The notes below the pieces were generated by a model. The model worked only from the letters and a program-made list of their open reading frames with translations, was not told where the DNA came from and did not search any database. From NCBI GenBank assembly GCA_028702045.1, contig JAQVPP010000003.1:1-21921 (forward strand): a stretch of 21,921 nt of DNA. The letters run 5' to 3'. The position numbers and the translations under genes were made by a program. This document shows, piece after piece, positions 1 to 9,183 of the stretch (positions are counted from its first letter, which is position 1; every line of letters starts with the position of its first letter). The stretch comes from Minisyncoccota bacterium (GTDB lineage: Bacteria > Patescibacteriota > Minisyncoccia > UBA6257 > JAKLIH01).

Positions 1-530
1 CTTAAAGCATCCTCCTCAAACCTAACTTTAGGAACTCCTACCGCCTTAATTATTTTCTTCTGTATATCCTCGCTACCACTAAAAAAATCAAAAACCTCAC
101 ACTCCACCTTTTCCATATTAAAGGATTTTGGCTTAAGTGCAATAGAGTTTACAGTAAAATCTCTTCTTGCCACATCATCCTCTAATTTATCAGAAAAAGT
201 AATATTCTCTGGATGTCTCTTATCTGTATACTTACCATCACTACGGAAAGTAGTAATTTCAATAATTTTTAAATTTGCATCTTTTACCTTAGCAAATACA
301 CTAACTGTCCCAAACTGATTTGTATATATAGCACCAGAAAAAAACTCATCAGATTCTTTGAAAATCTCAAGCAATTCTTCAGGTCTCGCATTAGTAGTAA
401 TATCTCAATCATTAGGCTCCCTATTTAAAAAAATATCCCTAACGCAACCGCCTATTATAAAATAGTCTTTCCCTGCTAAGGATATCTTCTCTAACGCTTT
501 TAAAATAATTTTAGGAATAGTAAACTTCAT
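1..530 (-). CDS. cca: CCA tRNA nucleotidyltransferase, N-terminal part (cut by window edge)
   Basis: Adds or repairs the 3' CCA end of tRNAs from CTP and ATP (known for the family). About 176 codons are present; the C-terminal half lies beyond position 1. The start is ATG at 530, which shares one base with the TAA of the gene upstream (TAATG), so the two are probably translationally coupled. Visible motifs are the nucleotidyltransferase signature GGCVRD near residue 30, the metal-binding D-x-D in PND-W-DITTNA near residue 41, and the RRDFTVNSIA motif near residue 131. The W of the DWDI motif is encoded by TGA (405-407), so under the standard code the gene appears broken. The encoded tRNA-Glu in this window lacks a genomic CCA, which fits a need for this enzyme. 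Family assignment is firm; CCA-adding versus poly(A) polymerase is not separable from this part alone, although CCA-adding is more likely. Confidence 0.9.
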
Positions 531-874
531 TAGTCATCTATATTATTATCATCTTCTACAGAGTCTAGATCACTTTCATTTAGTCCATTATCCTCTTCAA
601 ACTTCTTCTGCTTTTTCTGCAACTCTTTCTCCTTATATGGATTTAAAAAATCAAAATCCTCATCTTCTTCAGACATAGCTTCTAGAGCCTTAATATATGC
701 CTCATCATCAAAAGACTCATTAGTTGCTTCTAAAGTAATTTCCTCTTCTTCCCCCTCTATCTCTTCTTCTGGGTCTGGGCTAGCCTCCTCTTCTACTTCT
801 TCCTCGAGTAATTCTTCATTTTCTAATTCCTCATCTTCATTTAATCCTTTTTTATTTTTATCATCTTCTGCCAT
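530..874 (-). CDS. Small highly acidic protein of unknown function
   Basis: I do not recognise this 114-residue protein. It is dominated by Glu and Asp, with long acidic runs in residues 13-50 and again at the C-terminus, and a short lysine-rich patch (KEKELQKKQKK) near residue 82. There is no membrane segment or signal peptide, and it is probably largely disordered. The start ATG at 874 has no Shine-Dalgarno site. The stop TAA overlaps the ATG of the CCA-transferase by one base, so the two are likely co-expressed. A promoter-like pair lies just upstream at 901-929. An acidic tail like that of the RNA polymerase delta subunit is conceivable, but no folded domain supports it. It looks like a real gene because it is intact, spaced tightly and has its own promoter. 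Confidence 0.65.
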   Translation of the reverse strand: MAEDDKNKKGLNEDEELENEELLEEEVEEEASPDPEEEIEGEEEEITLEATNESFDDEAYIKALEAMSEEDEDFDFLNPYKEKELQKKQKKFEEDNGLNESDLDSVEDDNNIDD

Positions 875-900
875 AATATATGTTTAATATTTTTATTAAT

Positions 901-929
901 AGTATACTAATTTTTTTCTTTTTTCACAA
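901..929 (-). promoter_or_regulatory. Sigma-70-like promoter for the acidic protein and cca
   Basis: On the minus strand TTGTGA (924-929) is followed after 17 bp by TATACT (901-906). The expected transcription start is about 20 bases before the ATG at 874. The -10 box follows the TAG stop of ruvC (907-909) directly, so the promoter lies in the end of that gene. The call rests on motif match and placement only. Confidence 0.5.
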
Positions 930-1380
930 CACTGGCGATACAAATAGCCAAAGCATCTGCTGCGTCATCTGGCTTGGGTATTTCTTCTAAATCTAAATAT
1001 AGTTGCACAAACTTCTGTACTTCTTTTTTACCACATCTCCCATACCCAATCAAGTTCTGCTTTACTTCAGTAGGAGTCAATTCTAGTATATCCACCTTTT
1101 TCTTATATGCAGTAAATATAATTACTCCCCTTGCCTCTGATACTGACATAACTGTCTTAGCATTTTTAAAAAAGAACAACTTCTCTATAGCCAAATACTT
1201 AGGCCCATACTCATTAATTAATTTAGCTATATTCCTAGAAATAACACTTAGCTTTTCCAAAGACTCCATACCAGTCAAATCTCAACAACCATAGCACAAA
1301 GCTTTTATCTTAGTAGGAGTCTTAGATATAACAGCATAACCTGTTCTTGACGTACCTGGATCTATTCCTAATATTATCAT
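907..1380 (-). CDS. ruvC: Crossover junction endodeoxyribonuclease RuvC
   Basis: Resolves Holliday junctions by paired cuts during recombinational repair (known for the family). The 157-residue length is usual. The acidic catalytic residues are visible: D7 in LGIDPG, E66 in LAIEKLFF, and D138/D142 in the DDAADALAI motif near the C-terminus. Residue 33 is encoded by TGA (1282-1284) in YGC-W-DLTGM; without reading it as an amino acid the catalytic D7 would be lost. The start is ATG at 1380, followed at once by MIILGIDPG. The first seven bases overlap the end of yebC (ATGATAA), which implies coupled translation; ruvC and yebC adjacency is common in bacteria. The stop is TAG, one of few in this window. 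No ruvA or ruvB is present here. Confidence 0.95.
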
Positions 1381-2084
1381 AGAACATTTGTATATACATC
1401 AATAACATCATCATTTTCCTCTATCTCATCTATTGCTTTATTTAATTTTTCCTTATCATTATCTGATAGCTCTACCCCTTGTGTATGTCTAAATACTAAA
1501 GCAAAGTCATTTACCTTTACCTCCTTTTCGACCAAGTTCTTAACTTCAGCCAAATCTTTAGCCTCAGTAATGATATATACCAAATCATCTTCCTCAACTA
1601 TATCTTTAGCTCCCATCTCAATAAACTGTAGCTCCAAAGTTTCGTTAAATAAAGACTTGTCTATCTCAATCTGGCCAACTTCCTCAAACATCCATAATAC
1701 ACTACCACTATCAGCTGGCTTCAAGTTATTTTTAGTAAGAGTATTGCGCACCTTAGCTATAGTCCTATTCTTATTATCAGTAGCACATACAACTAAAATA
1801 CCACTCCCATTAGGACCATATGCCTCTAGCTTAATCTCCTCAATAGAATTTCCACCCAAAGCTCCACTACCTCTATTAATTGCTCTAGTAATAGCATCTT
1901 TGGTCATACCAGAAGCTTTAGCCTTATCTACAACAACTCTTAACTTAGCATTCATTGATAAATCTGCTCCATCACGAGCAGCTAAAGCTATAATACTAGA
2001 AAATTTAGAAAACAATTGTCCTTTTTTCAAATCATCTGCTCCTTTTTGATGTTTTATCTTTGCTCATTTCGAATGTCCTGACAT
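1374..2084 (-). CDS. yebC: YebC/PmpR family protein
   Basis: YebC-family proteins are cytoplasmic and have been linked to transcriptional regulation and, for some members, to helping ribosomes through difficult sequences; which applies here is unknown. The 236-residue length is typical. The start at ATG 2084 gives MSGHSKWAKIKHQKG, the diagnostic N-terminus of the family, whose invariant W7 is encoded by TGA (2064-2066). With the standard code the first eighteen residues would be lost and a TTG start at 2030 chosen. At the other end a second TGA (1377-1379) is followed immediately by TAA, so the protein ends NVLW rather than NVL, and the gene overlaps ruvC by seven bases. It has its own promoter at 2113-2141, divergent from rpsT. 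Confidence 0.95.
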
Positions 2085-2112
2085 AATTTTTCATTTAATT
2101 TATATTTCCTTT

Positions 2113-2141
2113 ATTATACCTTATATTTAAAGTATTTTCAA
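2113..2141 (-). promoter_or_regulatory. Sigma-70-like promoter for yebC-ruvC
   Basis: On the minus strand TTGAAA (2136-2141), a 17 bp spacer and a consensus TATAAT (2113-2118). The expected start is about 22 bases before the yebC ATG at 2084. The leader is A-rich and has no Shine-Dalgarno site. Confidence 0.65.
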
Positions 2142-2202
2142 GAATATAGTCAATTTTTAACATTCCTAACTATATATAACCATATCATACACCCCCCTGT
2201 CC

Positions 2203-2231
2203 TTTACAAAACAATCTTTTTATGTTAATAT
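2203..2231 (+). promoter_or_regulatory. Sigma-70-like promoter for rpsT
   Basis: TTTACA (2203-2208), a 17 bp spacer and TAATAT (2226-2231) on the plus strand. The predicted start is about 28 bases before the rpsT ATG at 2267. The leader is almost pure A/T with no Shine-Dalgarno site. It is divergent from the yebC promoter about 60 bp away. Confidence 0.6.
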
Positions 2232-2266
2232 TACTTCATAAAAATAAATTTAAAACAAATTAAAAA

Positions 2267-2518
2267 ATGTTAACTAAATCAGCAAAAAAAGCTTTAAGAC
2301 AAAGTAAAAGAAAACATGATCATAATTTAATATTAAAAAATAATATTAGATTAAACAGAAGAGCTATTGAGAAAAAGGTAGAAGCTAATGATAAAAAAGA
2401 ATTACCTGCTCTTCTTTCTAAACTATACAAGTCAATAGACAAAGCAGCCAAACAAAATATATTACATCCAAATAAAGCAAGCAGACTCAAGTCAAGATTT
2501 GCTAAATTTACAAAATAA
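2267..2518 (+). CDS. rpsT: 30S ribosomal protein S20
   Basis: Small-subunit ribosomal protein that binds 16S rRNA early in assembly (known for the family). The 83 residues match the usual length. The composition is strongly basic, with the typical N-terminal stretch (SAKKALRQSKRKHDHN) and the C-terminal HPNKASRLKSRFAKF motif of S20. It is one of only two plus-strand genes in the window, the other being the tRNA, and forms its own transcription unit with a promoter at 2203-2231 and a terminator right after the TAA stop. There is no Shine-Dalgarno site before the ATG. It contains no Trp codon, so it says nothing about the code. Confidence 0.95.
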   Translation: MLTKSAKKALRQSKRKHDHNLILKNNIRLNRRAIEKKVEANDKKELPALLSKLYKSIDKAAKQNILHPNKASRLKSRFAKFTK

Positions 2519-2542
2519 AATCCTTTTTACAAGGATTTTTTT
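2517..2542. terminator. Bidirectional rho-independent terminator between rpsT and holA
   Basis: A nine-base inverted repeat, AAAATCCTT (2517-2525) and AAGGATTTT (2531-2539), has a five-base loop and is flanked by T-runs on both strands. It follows the rpsT stop directly and lies two bases beyond the holA stop, so it can end transcription from both sides. Confidence 0.8.
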
Positions 2543-2543
2543 A

Positions 2544-3464
2544 TTACCTAATATCTTTAATAAAGCACTCCATAGCATATATAGACTTCATCTCTCCCCT
2601 TTTAACCAACTTATCATACTTAAACAATTGAAAATAATATTTCTTTAATTCTTTAACAGACATATTTTTAGCTGCATATCTTAGCTTATTAAACACAAAA
2701 CCACTTAGCCCTGGGTTACCTGTTCCTTTTATCTCTGCTTCTTTCACAATAATCAGATTCCTAAACTGATAAACTATCATTGCAAAAATTAAATCAAAAA
2801 CAGTTCCTTTGTTCTTTTCTTTCTCAAGTAAATAGTAACTCTCTTTTTTATTCTTCAAAGCTATTGTCTCAATAAACTTAAACAAGTCTGACTCAAAAGG
2901 AATAATAGATAATTTATTAAATGATTCCATAGATATACAAGGGTCATATGTTCCTAACTTATCTATCTCACACAGTATTGCTCCTATCTCTTTGTACCCA
3001 TCAATCAAACCATCTACTACTTGTCTGTCTATGGTATACCCCTTACTCATAGCATATTTATTTAAAAAAGAAACTATTTCTCTTTTGTTTTTTTTCAAAT
3101 CAAACAAATCATTCTTTTTTTCCTGTACATTATCTATTTTTTTAAAAAAAGATAGATCTGTTTTTTTCAATTCTTTATACTCCATAAAACAAACATCAGA
3201 CCTATAATCTTTAAGTAGTTCACATATATCCTTTTTACTAATCTCTGCTTCTTCGCCAGAAAAAAAGTTTTTTACAATAATCAAATCATTGCCACCAAAC
3301 AACCCCTCTATCCTTAGTTCGTTACTTAATAAATTCCAGCCCCGATTATCCTCTATATCTATTTCACTAATTTTTTTATCTTTAAAACTATCCCTAACCT
3401 TATCTAGGTACATCTTGCTAACTATTGTATTTTTACCATGTATTATTTTAATCATTTTTGACAT
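2544..3464 (-). CDS. holA: DNA polymerase III, delta subunit
   Basis: Part of the clamp loader that opens the beta sliding clamp during replication (known for the family). The 306 residues are close to the family length. The N-terminus MIKIIHGKNTIVSKMYL and the LFGGNDLIIVKNF segment (about residues 56-68) match the delta fold, an inactive AAA+ domain; the C-terminal region from about residue 190 (PFESDLFKFIETIALKNK) is the helical collar part. Two in-frame starts are possible, ATG 3464 or ATG 3455. The second gives the more usual MIKIIHGK beginning. Either way the start lies inside the end of mutM, whose true stop is at 3443. It ends at the shared terminator with rpsT. HolA is poorly conserved, so the call rests on the N-terminal pattern, length and context. 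Confidence 0.82.
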   Translation of the reverse strand: MSKMIKIIHGKNTIVSKMYLDKVRDSFKDKKISEIDIEDNRGWNLLSNELRIEGLFGGNDLIIVKNFFSGEEAEISKKDICELLKDYRSDVCFMEYKELKKTDLSFFKKIDNVQEKKNDLFDLKKNKREIVSFLNKYAMSKGYTIDRQVVDGLIDGYKEIGAILCEIDKLGTYDPCISMESFNKLSIIPFESDLFKFIETIALKNKKESYYLLEKEKNKGTVFDLIFAMIVYQFRNLIIVKEAEIKGTGNPGLSGFVFNKLRYAAKNMSVKELKKYYFQLFKYDKLVKRGEMKSIYAMECFIKDIR

Positions 3465-4288
3465 TTAGGACAAAAGCGAGCATACCTCCCGCTAATTTTT
3501 ATCTTTTTAATAATACTACCACATTTTACACATTTTTCACCCTCTCTTTGATATACCTTATGCATCAAAGAAAATTGACCCCTACTCCCCTCTATATCAA
3601 CATAATCAGAAATAGACGATCCTTTTAGCTTAATAGCTTGTTGTAGAATTTTTTTAATACACCCAAGCAACTTTACTCCTTGCAAATAGGATAACTTACA
3701 AGCAACTGTTTCTGGATGAATGCCTGCACAAAACAAACTCTCATCAGCATAAATATTCCCTACTCCAGCAATATTTGTCTGATCAAGTAAAAAAGGTTTT
3801 ATCCTCATCTTTCTCTTTAGTAATAAAGAATGAAACAATTTCCCGTCTAGCTTATCACTCATAGCATCTATTCCTATTTTTAAAGAATTTTCAACCTCTT
3901 CTTGCTTGCCAACAACTACCTTAGCAAAAACACGTGTATCATATAGTCCCAAAGCATATTTTTCAAAAAAAATACAAAAATGAATATGTTTTTGCAATTC
4001 ATCTCCTAAATACACTTTCTTTTTCAACCCAAAATTATCATACACTAAAGGGCCTGACATTTTTTGATGAATTAACAAAATATATTCTCCAATATATATC
4101 AAAATATTCTTTCCCCCTCTCTTTACCTTATCAATTTTTTTACCCTCTAGATCGCTTAGCGTACTCTTTCCTATACGCTTAAAGTTTCTACTTGAATAAT
4201 AGTCAAGAAAAAATTTTTTAATTTTCTTGCCAACTACCTTATTCTTTAACTGTAATACAACTGTCTCTACTTCTGGTAACTCTGGCAT
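3443..4288 (-). CDS. mutM: Formamidopyrimidine-DNA glycosylase (Fpg)
   Basis: Excises oxidised purines such as 8-oxoguanine and cleaves the abasic site (known for the family). The 281 residues are the usual length. The N-terminus is MPELPEVETV, with the catalytic Pro2 and Glu3 exposed after Met removal; the lysine in KRGGKNILI lies near residue 60; LLDQTNIAGVGNIYADE near residue 170 is the helix-two-turn-helix; the C-terminal zinc finger has CVKCG and FCPKCQ. A TGA (3452-3454) after CPKCQK is read through here, adding W-L-K before a TAA, so the gene overlaps holA by 13 or 22 bases. The start ATG shares one base with the TAA of the penicillin-binding protein gene (TAATG). Confidence 0.96.
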
Positions 4289-6699
4289 TATCTATATACA
4301 TTAATATATTTTTCTAACACATCTCCATTTTTATTTACCAATCTAACCTTTATCACACAAGCACCACTTATCCCTTCTGTAGGCAACATATATTTATATA
4401 TCTTATACCCATTCACATTTTCAATAAAGTTAAGTTCTCCTAGATACATATCATTTAAATAAACCTCCTTCTTAACTAAATAATCGCCAATAACCTTCAC
4501 CTCTAAATTGGCAGAAAAATTACCACCATTTACAGGACTAACAAATTCCATTTGCATAACTTCTCCAGTCTCTCCTTCTTCCTTAAAACTAACTGCATAT
4601 ATATCAGAATTAAATTCTGCATTCAACTTATCACCAAACCCAACAAACATTTTATTTGCTCAATTCACCACTGTCTCTTCTCAATTATCAAACTGTGAAT
4701 CAAAGCTTGGGTACTTAGGTATACGGCCCAAAGGATTATTTTTATCTACATAATAAAGTATAGAGTGTACTTGTACAGTATCGTCAATTTGAGTAACATA
4801 CTCACCATTTAGCATAGGTTTTGATATCTTAGGAACAGTAGGAGGGAAAAAATACTCAATTCCCATCTTAACTATAGCTTGCTCCATAAAGTCATGTCAT
4901 ACAGGAGCAGCCACCATACCTCCACTTCCTTCTTTTTTAATTGGAGAATAGTCATTATTCCCTACTCATACTCCAGTAACAAGATTAGGTGTATAACCAA
5001 ATATCCATGCACCTCTATAATCTTGACTAGTACCAGTCTTAGCTGCTACAGGTATATTATTACCAAAGAACATTGGATTATAGTATGTACCATACAAAGG
5101 TGTTCTAGCTACATTATCACTCAACACATCATTTAACATGCGTACATAATTAGAATCAATAACTTCTGTATATGAGTCCTCATACTCATACAAGACAGTA
5201 CCGTCATAATCAATAACTTTTAAAATTGGAGATTGCTCATGATATACACCATCCTGTGCAAAAACAGAATATGCACCTACCATTTCATATAAGTTAACTG
5301 CTCCTCCTCCCAAAACTAAAGGTAACCCATAATAACTTGGTTTTTCAGTTAAAGTAGTTACTCCACATTCTTTAGCAAAATTAATCACATTATCAAGTCC
5401 TGCCAAATATAAAGTCTTTACTGCTGGTACATTTCTTGATTGAGCCAAAGCATTTCTCAAATTAACTGGTCCAACATATTCATGATCATAATTAACTGGA
5501 ACATATGGGTCACTATTATTAGAAAAATTAGTCTGCAAGTCAAAAACTACTGTATCAGGAGTATACCCTTTCTCAAATGCCTTAACATATGCAAAAGGCT
5601 TAAATGATGAACCTGGCTGTCTTAATCCAAATACTGCATTAAAGTTTCCCTCATCTTCTAAATCAAAAAAATCTTTTGATCCTACCATAGCTAAAATTTG
5701 TCCTGTTTTTGGATCTTGGGACAACAATGCCATGTTCTTTACTCCAAACTTTTCCTCATTTAACACAGAGTGTTCTTGCACAACTTTTTCTGCCATTCTT
5801 TGCAAATCAATATCTAGTGTAGAAATAACCTTAAGCCCTCCTGACTCTACTCTATCTTTACCATACTTTTCCACAAGTAGTTGTTGTACATATGCAACAA
5901 AGTGTGGAGCTATCATAGATACATTTTTAGGAACAAAAACTACTTCCTCTTCTAGACTATCCTCTAGTTCCTTTTCACTTATTCATCCCAACTTATACAT
6001 CTTTTTCAAAACATATTCTTTACGTGCCTCCAAATCATCTCTATGATTACCATATGGAGACAAATATGATGGAGCATTTAAAATACTTGCTAAATATACA
6101 GCTTCTGTTAAATTAAGATCTGTTACAGGCTTATTAAAATATAGCCTACTCCCAGATTCTATTCCATATGCATTATATCCATATGGAACTTGATTCAAAT
6201 ACATTTCTAAAATATCATCTTTAGAATAAAATCCTTCTAGCCTAAAGGCAAGAATAATTTCCTTAAGCTTACGCTCATATTTTTTTTCATTTGATAAAAA
6301 CGCATTTCTAGCCAATTGCATTGTAAGTGTAGAACCTCCTTGTGCAAGAGACCCTGACTTTAAGTTAGCTATAAACGATCTTAATATACCTGGAATACTA
6401 ATAGGCCCATGACTATAGAAGTTATGATCTTCTGCAGCTAGCGTAGACTTAACTACTATATCAGGAATTTCATCTAAACTAACTATATGTCTATTTTCTG
6501 AAGCAGTGTTGTTATATAACATAACTTCCCCTGTCCTGTCATAGATACTAACACTCTGCACAATAACTGCATTATCAAAGTCCTCTACATCAGGCAAGCT
6601 ATTGCCAAACATAACTCAGACAAAAATAAAAGATACAAGGCAAAAAGCCACTACTCCACAACCAAAATATACAACTTTTTTAAAATTAATTTTTTTCAT
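4288..6699 (-). CDS. Class A penicillin-binding protein (PBP1A-type transglycosylase/transpeptidase)
   Basis: Polymerises glycan strands from lipid II and cross-links the peptides of peptidoglycan, anchored in the cytoplasmic membrane (known for the family). The protein has 803 residues. A membrane anchor spans about residues 9-29. The GT51 domain follows, with catalytic E90 in AAEDHNFYSH and QGGSTLTMQLARN near residue 122. The transpeptidase domain has the SxxK serine S364 in PGSSFKP, SRN at 421-423 and KTG at 554-556. About 80 C-terminal residues look like an added Ig/FN3-type domain. Six Trp codons are TGA (residues 28, 239, 578, 601, 673, 680), including the family motifs GVWVGN, APVW and NWEE; under the standard code the gene splits into about five pieces. 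It overlaps the prepilin peptidase gene and mutM by TAATG on both sides. Confidence 0.95.
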
Positions 6700-7601
6700 T
6701 ATAATAAGCTAAAGTATGCACTAACCAAACTTCCTCCAAAAAAGAAAGTTATCAAAAATCCTAAAAACAAAATAGGCCCAAAAGGAATTACTTGACCTTT
6801 TCTCTTTTTCTTAAAAATCAAAAGGCCTAAAGCTATGATTCCACCCAAAGCAAAAGATATCACCATAAATACTATAGACATAAATAATCCTAATCATAAA
6901 CCGATTATACCAGCTATATATGGATCTCCTTCTCCCATACCTTTGCCACGAGTAACCCAGACAATGCTATATAATAATAAGAATAATATAACAAACCCAA
7001 GTATATTACTTAAAAATGGATATCTAGAAAACTGATCTCCAAAAAATATAGCCATTCCATGAGTATTGTTATAGAATAGCCCAGATTCTAAAACCTGTAA
7101 CTTATATACCAAATAGTTTTGGATAATTATAAAAATACTTGTAGAAATAAACCCTACTGTTAAAAAAGAATTATATATTTCTAAATTACGCAAATCATAT
7201 ATTGAGATAACTTCAAGCACGCTAAGCAAAACAAAAAAACCTAGTAAAGATAATATAGCTAAAACCATATATAAAACATTACCACTAAACAAGTATGTTT
7301 TGAAAAATGGCATGCTTAAGAAACTTCAATAACTAAACATAAACAATAGTCCAGTACACAATTCTACTATAGGATAGATAATAGAAATTTTTTCCCTGCA
7401 CTTAGAGCATTTCCCTCTTAAAAACAAATAACTAAATAATGGAATTAGTTCTCAAAACTTTAATTCATGACCACACTTCATACAGTGTGATTTTACTTTT
7501 ACAATACTTTCTTTTTTCTCATAGCGTAAAACTATAACATTAATAAAACTACCTACACATAATCCTAGCACAAACACGGCTAGACTAATTAATATATCCA
7601 T
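6699..7601 (-). CDS. pilD: Prepilin peptidase (type IV leader peptidase/N-methyltransferase)
   Basis: A membrane aspartyl protease that cleaves the leader from type IV pilins and, in full-length members, methylates the new N-terminus (known for the family). The protein has 300 residues and many membrane segments. The N-terminal part has SFINVIVLR, two Cys pairs (CMKCG and CSKC) and ELIPLFSYLFLRGKC, which together mark the methyltransferase-type domain. The two catalytic aspartates are the D of SIYDLRN and the D of GEGDPYI. Three Trp codons are TGA: KFW-ELIP, SYW-S and GLW-LG. The gene overlaps the PBP gene by TAATG. The substrates should be the pilins of the pilus system encoded at 18385-21714, which are not in this window. 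Function call is firm; whether methylation is active cannot be seen. Confidence 0.92.
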
Positions 7602-7628
7602 ATTTTTATTTTATCTTTATACTTTTTT

Positions 7629-7634
7629 ATTATA
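7629..7634 (-). promoter_or_regulatory. Possible -10 box for the pilD-PBP-mutM-holA operon
   Basis: A consensus TATAAT lies about 28 bases before the pilD ATG on the minus strand, in the only non-coding gap (58 bp) upstream of this operon. The -35 region is a T-run with no good hexamer at 17 bp, so the call is weak. Confidence 0.35.
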
Positions 7635-7659
7635 TCAAAAAAACCAAAAAAATAAAACA

Positions 7660-8511
7660 TTACAATAATTTAACTTGAGTTTCATTATTTTCTCTAAACT
7701 TGCCTGTATTTTCACGATTCTTTTTTCTTTCTTGAAAAGTTTTTTCAACATAATGCAATCCTTTTTCTTCTTCCACTACTCCTTTATATTTTTCGCTATT
7801 TTTTATTTTCTTTTCCGCATCTTTTACATATTCAGAAGAGATATCTATCCCCAAATAATCAAACCCTAGAAGTTTTGCAGCCAAACAAGTAGTTCCACTG
7901 CCAACATATGGATCTATAACTATTCCAGCTTTTGTATCCCCTAAAATAGAGTAGATAATCCTAGTAGGCAATACTAATGGAAAAGGTGCAGGGTGCCCAT
8001 TTTTTCTTTCAGGAGGAAACCTCCAAATAGAAGTCAGTAAAGCATGTTTTGATTCCAGCTCTTTGCCAATCAAATTATTATCTATTGGCTTATATAACCA
8101 ATAAATACGCTCATCTACTTGTCAGTACCTCCACCCTCTAATATTAGCAGCTATCATTCTATCCCAAATAATTTCTTGTCTTACTGCTCATTTAGTTTTA
8201 TTTAACCATTCTATAGGATGATACATTCTTCCTTTATCTCATCTTATTTTATGATTATAGAAAAAAGATCCCCCCGGCTTAATCACTCTATACATTTCAT
8301 TTAAAACTTTTATTTGTTGATCTTGATAAACATTTTCATTAATAGCATCACTATTATTTTGATACTTAACATTTTTAACCAATCACCCCTTATTTTTTTC
8401 TCCCTTGTTATAAGGAGGAGAGGTTATCCCCAAATCAATAGAATTGTCTTCTATTTGTTTTAAAATATCTATAGCGTCTCCACAAATTATTTTATTTTTT
8501 TTTATTTTCAT
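7660..8511 (-). CDS. DNA methyltransferase of a type II restriction-modification system (beta-class motif order)
   Basis: Transfers a methyl group from S-adenosylmethionine to an amino group of adenine or cytosine in DNA (known for the family). The protein has 283 residues. The catalytic motif IV is TSPPYN near residue 33 and the SAM-binding motif I comes late, as DPYVGSGTT near residue 165, an order typical of the beta class. The middle part has IRGWRYWQVDERIYWLYKP. Four Trp codons are TGA and at least five are TGG, so the gene is adapted to the host code. The start ATG at 8511 lies 20 bases inside the gene upstream, a presumed endonuclease. SPPY fits both N4-cytosine and N6-adenine enzymes, and the recognition sequence cannot be read from the protein. 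The C-terminal 50 residues are rich in charged residues and without known motif. Confidence 0.88.
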
Positions 8512-9160
8512 AATCTATTAAAAATTCATAAAATTTATTAACAAAATATTGTTTATTTTTAATCAAATTAGTTTTTGATAAAAATATAATTTTTAATCCA
8601 GAACATTTCTTATAATGCTCAAATGTAAAATTAGCACTTCTTAAAAATTCCCCCTTCTTATCCCCATCAGGGAATCTTTTTAATAATTGTTCTTTTAACC
8701 TGTCTTTAAAATATTTACACTTAAAAGGAAACTCTAAAACATATAATAATTCCCCATCTACAAACCCACTAATCAACATATTAGGATTATCTTTTAAATT
8801 CTTTTTCAAACGAGCAAAAGTATAATCTGTAAAATTACCACCTCCATTTAATTTTCTTTTATTTTCACCAGAAATTATATTTTGAGGCTTTGCCTCACAA
8901 GAATTAATTTTACCACTTAACTCAGTTTCTTGCCTAAACCCGTTATATCCTATCTTTGAAACATTGGGGATATATCCAGCAATAGATACAGTAATATACT
9001 CTCTTAATAAAGAAGAGTTTTTATCATTAATATATACAGTAATTAAATCATTTAAAAGAGCTATCAACTTATCTTTAGACTTACCTAAAAGTAAATTAGA
9101 CAATTCTTTATGTGAGTTTATTGAATATATTTTTATAACTTCATATAATTCATTATTCAT
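8492..9160 (-). CDS. Putative type II restriction endonuclease
   Basis: A 222-residue soluble protein directly upstream of the methyltransferase and overlapping it by 20 bases, the usual arrangement of a restriction partner. A candidate catalytic E-x-K occurs as CEAKPQN (about residue 89), with acidic residues shortly before it (ETEL), as in the PD-(D/E)xK fold, though the motif is loose. Other distinctive segments are GGGNFTDYTF and MLISGFVDGELLYVLEF; the latter looks like a beta-hairpin core. The start ATG at 9160 has no Shine-Dalgarno site and sits 23 bases after the dnaB stop, so it may be transcribed with dnaB. Function is inferred mainly from context; I do not recognise a specific enzyme and cannot give its site. 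Confidence 0.6.
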   Translation of the reverse strand: MNNELYEVIKIYSINSHKELSNLLLGKSKDKLIALLNDLITVYINDKNSSLLREYITVSIAGYIPNVSKIGYNGFRQETELSGKINSCEAKPQNIISGENKRKLNGGGNFTDYTFARLKKNLKDNPNMLISGFVDGELLYVLEFPFKCKYFKDRLKEQLLKRFPDGDKKGEFLRSANFTFEHYKKCSGLKIIFLSKTNLIKNKQYFVNKFYEFLIDYENKKK

Positions 9161-9183
9161 AATATATATTTTATTTTTTTAAC

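Noticed and set aside
1570..2049. Plus-strand open reading frame of 159 codons opposite yebC.
   Set aside because: It is the antisense shadow of a clear yebC gene and shows no family features. The same holds for other plus-strand frames opposite ruvC, mutM, PBP and the CorA-like gene.
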